Shown here one piece after another: positions 22,101-24,052 of a stretch of DNA of 24,052 nt. Each line of letters opens with the position of its first letter. Within the stretch, counting starts at the first letter, position 1. The notes under the pieces are model-generated. The model did no database searches. It was not told the DNA's origin and worked only from the letters and a program-made list of their open reading frames with translations. Origin of the DNA: an uncultured Actinomycetes bacterium (GTDB lineage Bacteria; Actinomycetota; Thermoleophilia; Solirubrobacterales; Solirubrobacteraceae); contig CALAQT010000040.1 of NCBI GenBank assembly GCA_937888775.1, forward strand, positions 1-24,052, read 5' to 3'. The position numbers were made by a program, and so were the translations under genes.

Positions 22101-23614
22101 ATGGCCGCGCCGACACCGCGTCGCAGGATCACCAAGACCCACGATCGCATCGCTGCGCTGGGCTGGGCTGGGAGCCCGACTACCACCAGCCCGTCGTCCG
22201 CTACCCCACCCGCTACCGGTTCCCGCACAAGGCCAAGGACCCGATGCGCCAGATCATGCGCGAGTACCTGCCGATGGAGCTCGAGAAGGACGAGCGCGTC
22301 TACGGCGGCCACGACGCGGCGGTTCGCGCGGGCATGGCTGGCAAGGCCAACGAGCGCTGGCTGGAGATTCTCAAGCCGTTCATCTTGATCACCAACTACG
22401 CTGAAGTGGCGGCCGGCCGCTGCATGTCGATGCTGATGAGCGCGGTGCCCAACAATGAGCTGCGCAACGGCTACCACGTGCAGTTCGTCGACGAGATCCG
22501 CCACACCGGGCTGCAGATGGCGCTGGCGCGCTGGTACGCCAAGAACGTCCCGGACCCGGCAGGCTGGAACCTGGGGCCCAAGGCGTTCTCAGGTTCGGTG
22601 CTGACCAACCCGGGGCTGAACATGCTGTCGCACTTCATCGTCGGGGACCCGATCCAGTGCGCGTTCACGTTGCAGGTGGTGGCCGAGACCGCGTTCACCA
22701 ACATCGTGTTCGTGGCCACCCCAGACGTGGCCGCGCGCAACGGCGACTTCACCCTGCCGACCACTTATCTGTCGGTGCAGTCGGACGAGGCCCGCCACAT
22801 CTCAAACGGCTACGCGACGCTGCTGACCGTGCTCCAGGACGACCACAACGCACCGCTGATCGAGCGCGACCTGCAACAGGCATTCTGGATCAACCACGCG
22901 TTCATCGACGTGTTCTCGGCGGTGGTGACCGAGTACTTCTCCCGGGACCGCTCCGACCCCGAGTGCTTCATCGACAAGTGGGACCGCTGGGTCCGCGATG
23001 ATTGGCACCGCGCCTACATCATGAAGCTCGGCAAGCTGGGGCTGGACATCCCGCCGGACATGTTCGAGCGCGTGCGGGAGCGGTTGGTGGCCGGAATCCA
23101 CCATCGGCACGCGATCCTGGCGTTCGCGGCCTGGCCGCTGAGCTTCTGGCGCTTTGATGCGCTGGACGAGCGCGATTTCGAATGGTTCGAGGACAAGTAC
23201 CCGGGCTGGTATGCCGAGTACGGATCCTTCTGGGAGGCGTTTCGCCAGGGCAGCGACCCGGCGGCCGGCTTCCTGCCGCTTGACTTCATCAACATGGCGC
23301 CACCGTTCTGCTGGACCTGCCAAGGCTCTTGTGTGAGCGAGGCCTACCGCCGCCACAAGGTGATACCGGACCCACCCACCCGCACCCGCTTCTACTGCTC
23401 AAAGGAATGCCAGTGGCTGGATGAGTCAAATCCGGGCCGCTACACCGGCGATCGCAACTACCTGGACCGCTATCACGGCTGGGAGGCCTCGCAGGTGATC
23501 TCCGATCTGGGCTTCGTGCGGGCCGACGGCGAAACCCTGATCGGCCAGCCCCACCTGCGCGCGCAGCGGCGCTGGACACTGTCGGATATCCGCGCGCACA
23601 ACCTCAAACTGTAG
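22101..23614 (+). pseudogene. soluble diiron monooxygenase large (alpha) subunit, PrmA/MimA-like, frameshifted
   Basis: Hydroxylase large subunit of a propane-monooxygenase-like enzyme, which oxidises alkanes, ketones or phenols with O2 at a diiron centre. All iron ligands remain: Glu100 (NYAEVAA), Glu130/His133 (DEIRHT), Glu194 (VVAETA) and Glu228/His231 (SDEARHI) in repaired numbering, with the 30- and 34-residue spacings of methane monooxygenase. CWTC...YCSKEC near the end is also typical of PrmA. The start ATG 22101 has GAGAGGA upstream. Three CTGGG copies at 22158-22172 break the frame after codon 20; removing one restores GWEPDYHQPVVRYPTRYRFPH. The long intact frame runs from ATG 22244 (AAGGA 4 nt upstream) to TAG 23612, so a protein lacking 46 residues could still be made. 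Confidence 0.85.
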
Positions 23615-23731
23615 AGCCCCAACATCCGCGTCGCGCACGAGCTGGGGTTGCCCAGCGGGGACTGGAGTGGCGTTCCCACCGGAAACGGTCCCCCCCCGGT
23701 GCCACTGGACATCGCCCAGGGAGTGTTGTGA
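23615..23731 (+). other. readable C-terminal tail of the hydroxylase beyond an amber codon
   Basis: Past the TAG (23612-23614) the same frame stays open for 38 more codons, SPNIRVAHELGLPSGDW... to ...IAQGVL, ending in a TGA that overlaps a GTG by 4 nt. PrmA continues at this place with SPNVLL and a similar tail, so TAG probably replaced a sense codon such as CAG. The full repaired length would be 541 aa. A C8 run lies at 23690-23697. Confidence 0.65.
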
Positions 23732-23858
23732 GCCCGCCGGTCAGACCTAAGCCGCCGGCAGTCGCGCAGAGGGCGTTGTGAGCCCGCCGGTCAGACCTAA
23801 GCCGCCGGCAGTCGCGCAGAGGGCGTTGTGAGCCCGCGGGTCAGACTCGAGCCGCTGG
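23725..23858 (+). repeat. 50-bp tandem duplication with overlapping stop/start codons
   Basis: Two identical 50-bp copies (23725-23774 and 23775-23824) are followed by a diverged partial copy of about 34 bp that is the true reductase start. Each full copy opens with GTG and encodes 17 codons (SPPVRPKPPAV...) that end in TGA overlapping the next GTG. Ribosomes could thus step from the hydroxylase tail through two mini-ORFs to the reductase. Confidence 0.85.
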
Positions 23859-24052
23859 GCGAGGAGCTGGACTGCGCGGCGCACGAGACGGTGCTCGATG
23901 CCGCCTTTCGCCAGGGCTACAACCTCGCCTACGGCTGCCGGGAGGGGCAGTGCTCGGCGTGCAAGTGCTACCTGCTGGCCGGCGCGGTGGCGCTTAACCC
24001 AGAGCGTGCAGTAGAGACCGCGCCCCCGATGGGCGGGGGCGCGGAAACGTCC
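23828..24052 (+). CDS. N-terminus of the oxygenase reductase (2Fe-2S domain), partial and possibly broken
   Basis: From the GTG at 23828, 75 codons reach the window edge. The sequence VRLEPLGEELDCAAHETVLDAA then FRQGYNLAYGCREGQCSACKC is a plant-type ferredoxin domain like PrmB/MimB, with the CxxxxCxxC iron-sulfur cysteines at 37, 42 and 45. It would pass electrons from NADH to the hydroxylase. After LLAGAVAL (residue 56) the family normally continues with a YSTFAL-like segment, but here the frame reads NPERAVETAPPMGGG, which has no resemblance. Either the gene is interrupted there or the sequence ends in foreign or low-quality DNA. The start is the diverged third copy of the 50-bp repeat. Confidence 0.7.
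   Translation, partial: MSPRVRLEPLGEELDCAAHETVLDAAFRQGYNLAYGCREGQCSACKCYLLAGAVALNPERAVETAPPMGGGAETS
24018..24044. terminator. perfect 10-bp GC hairpin at the window end
   Basis: CCGCGCCCCC and GGGGGCGCGG pair fully around a 7-nt loop (GATGGGC), followed by GAAACG-type sequence without a T-tract. It lies within the stretch where the reductase frame no longer resembles its family. It may be a terminator brought in with that DNA, or an end of an inserted element. Confidence 0.45.

Noticed and set aside
21331..22404. 357-codon plus-strand frame across the regulator/oxygenase gap
   Set aside because: It runs antisense to the regulator and out of frame through the hydroxylase start; no recognisable domain.
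23612..23614. Pyrrolysine at the hydroxylase TAG
   Set aside because: Nothing in the window suggests pyrrolysine machinery, and the position is in a surface tail rather than an active site; a nonsense mutation is simpler.
23725..23858. CRISPR-like array
   Set aside because: The copies are directly contiguous with no spacers, and the unit overlaps the start of a gene.

Overview
The window is high-GC DNA (roughly two-thirds G+C by eye) with dense, often 4-nt-overlapping genes, no tRNA/rRNA and no transposase. The gene content points to an actinobacterium: a HtdX/FabG4/FadA2-type lipid cluster, a PucR-family regulator, several start codons placed 7-8 nt after a TANNNT -10 box (leaderless pattern), and a propane-monooxygenase-like diiron oxygenase. 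A Thermoleophilia/Solirubrobacterales-like soil lineage would fit, but this is inference and was not tested.

Layout. 1-1694 (+): the tail of an unseen gene, an APH-type phosphotransferase of the kind linked to acyl-CoA dehydrogenases, a possible 26-codon ORF and a small lipoprotein. 1702-1738: a large terminator palindrome. 1758-5730: phosphate uptake, with pstS on the minus strand and a divergent, overlapping pstC-pstA-pstB operon with no phoU. 5741-9016: three zinc-ribbon proteins, two of them membrane-anchored; the third is a fusion of zinc ribbon, membrane segment and degenerate extracellular phosphoesterase with a Thr-rich insert. PHO-box-like 11-nt direct repeats lie before pstS and before the zinc-ribbon pair, so this block may be one phosphate-responsive unit. 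9075-11077 (-): cyclophilin and aldehyde dehydrogenase, 2 nt apart. 11150-11218: a nested palindrome. 11223-13189 (-): an unknown 126-aa protein and a DEAD-box RNA helicase. 13351-15386 (+): promoter and palindromic operator, DHA2-type MFS exporter, MarR regulator. 15427-19040 (-): thiolase, two-domain ketoacyl reductase and MaoC hydratase, tightly coupled. 19191-20766 (-): an SDR and a lipoprotein.

The most unusual part is 20777-24052. A PucR-type regulator (-) and a soluble diiron monooxygenase large subunit (+) face away from each other, and both carry lesions: a 1-nt loss in a G/C run in the regulator, a 5-nt CTGGG expansion near codon 20 of the hydroxylase, and an amber codon that cuts off a still-readable 38-codon C-terminal tail. 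After the tail come two exact 50-bp repeats that keep a stop/start (GTGA) relay running into the reductase start. The reductase loses family resemblance about 55 residues in, just before the window ends at a perfect hairpin. Repairing the frameshift and reading through the amber gives 541 aa, about the normal length for PrmA/MimA, so this looks like a recently decaying or slippage-switchable alkane/aromatic oxygenase operon.
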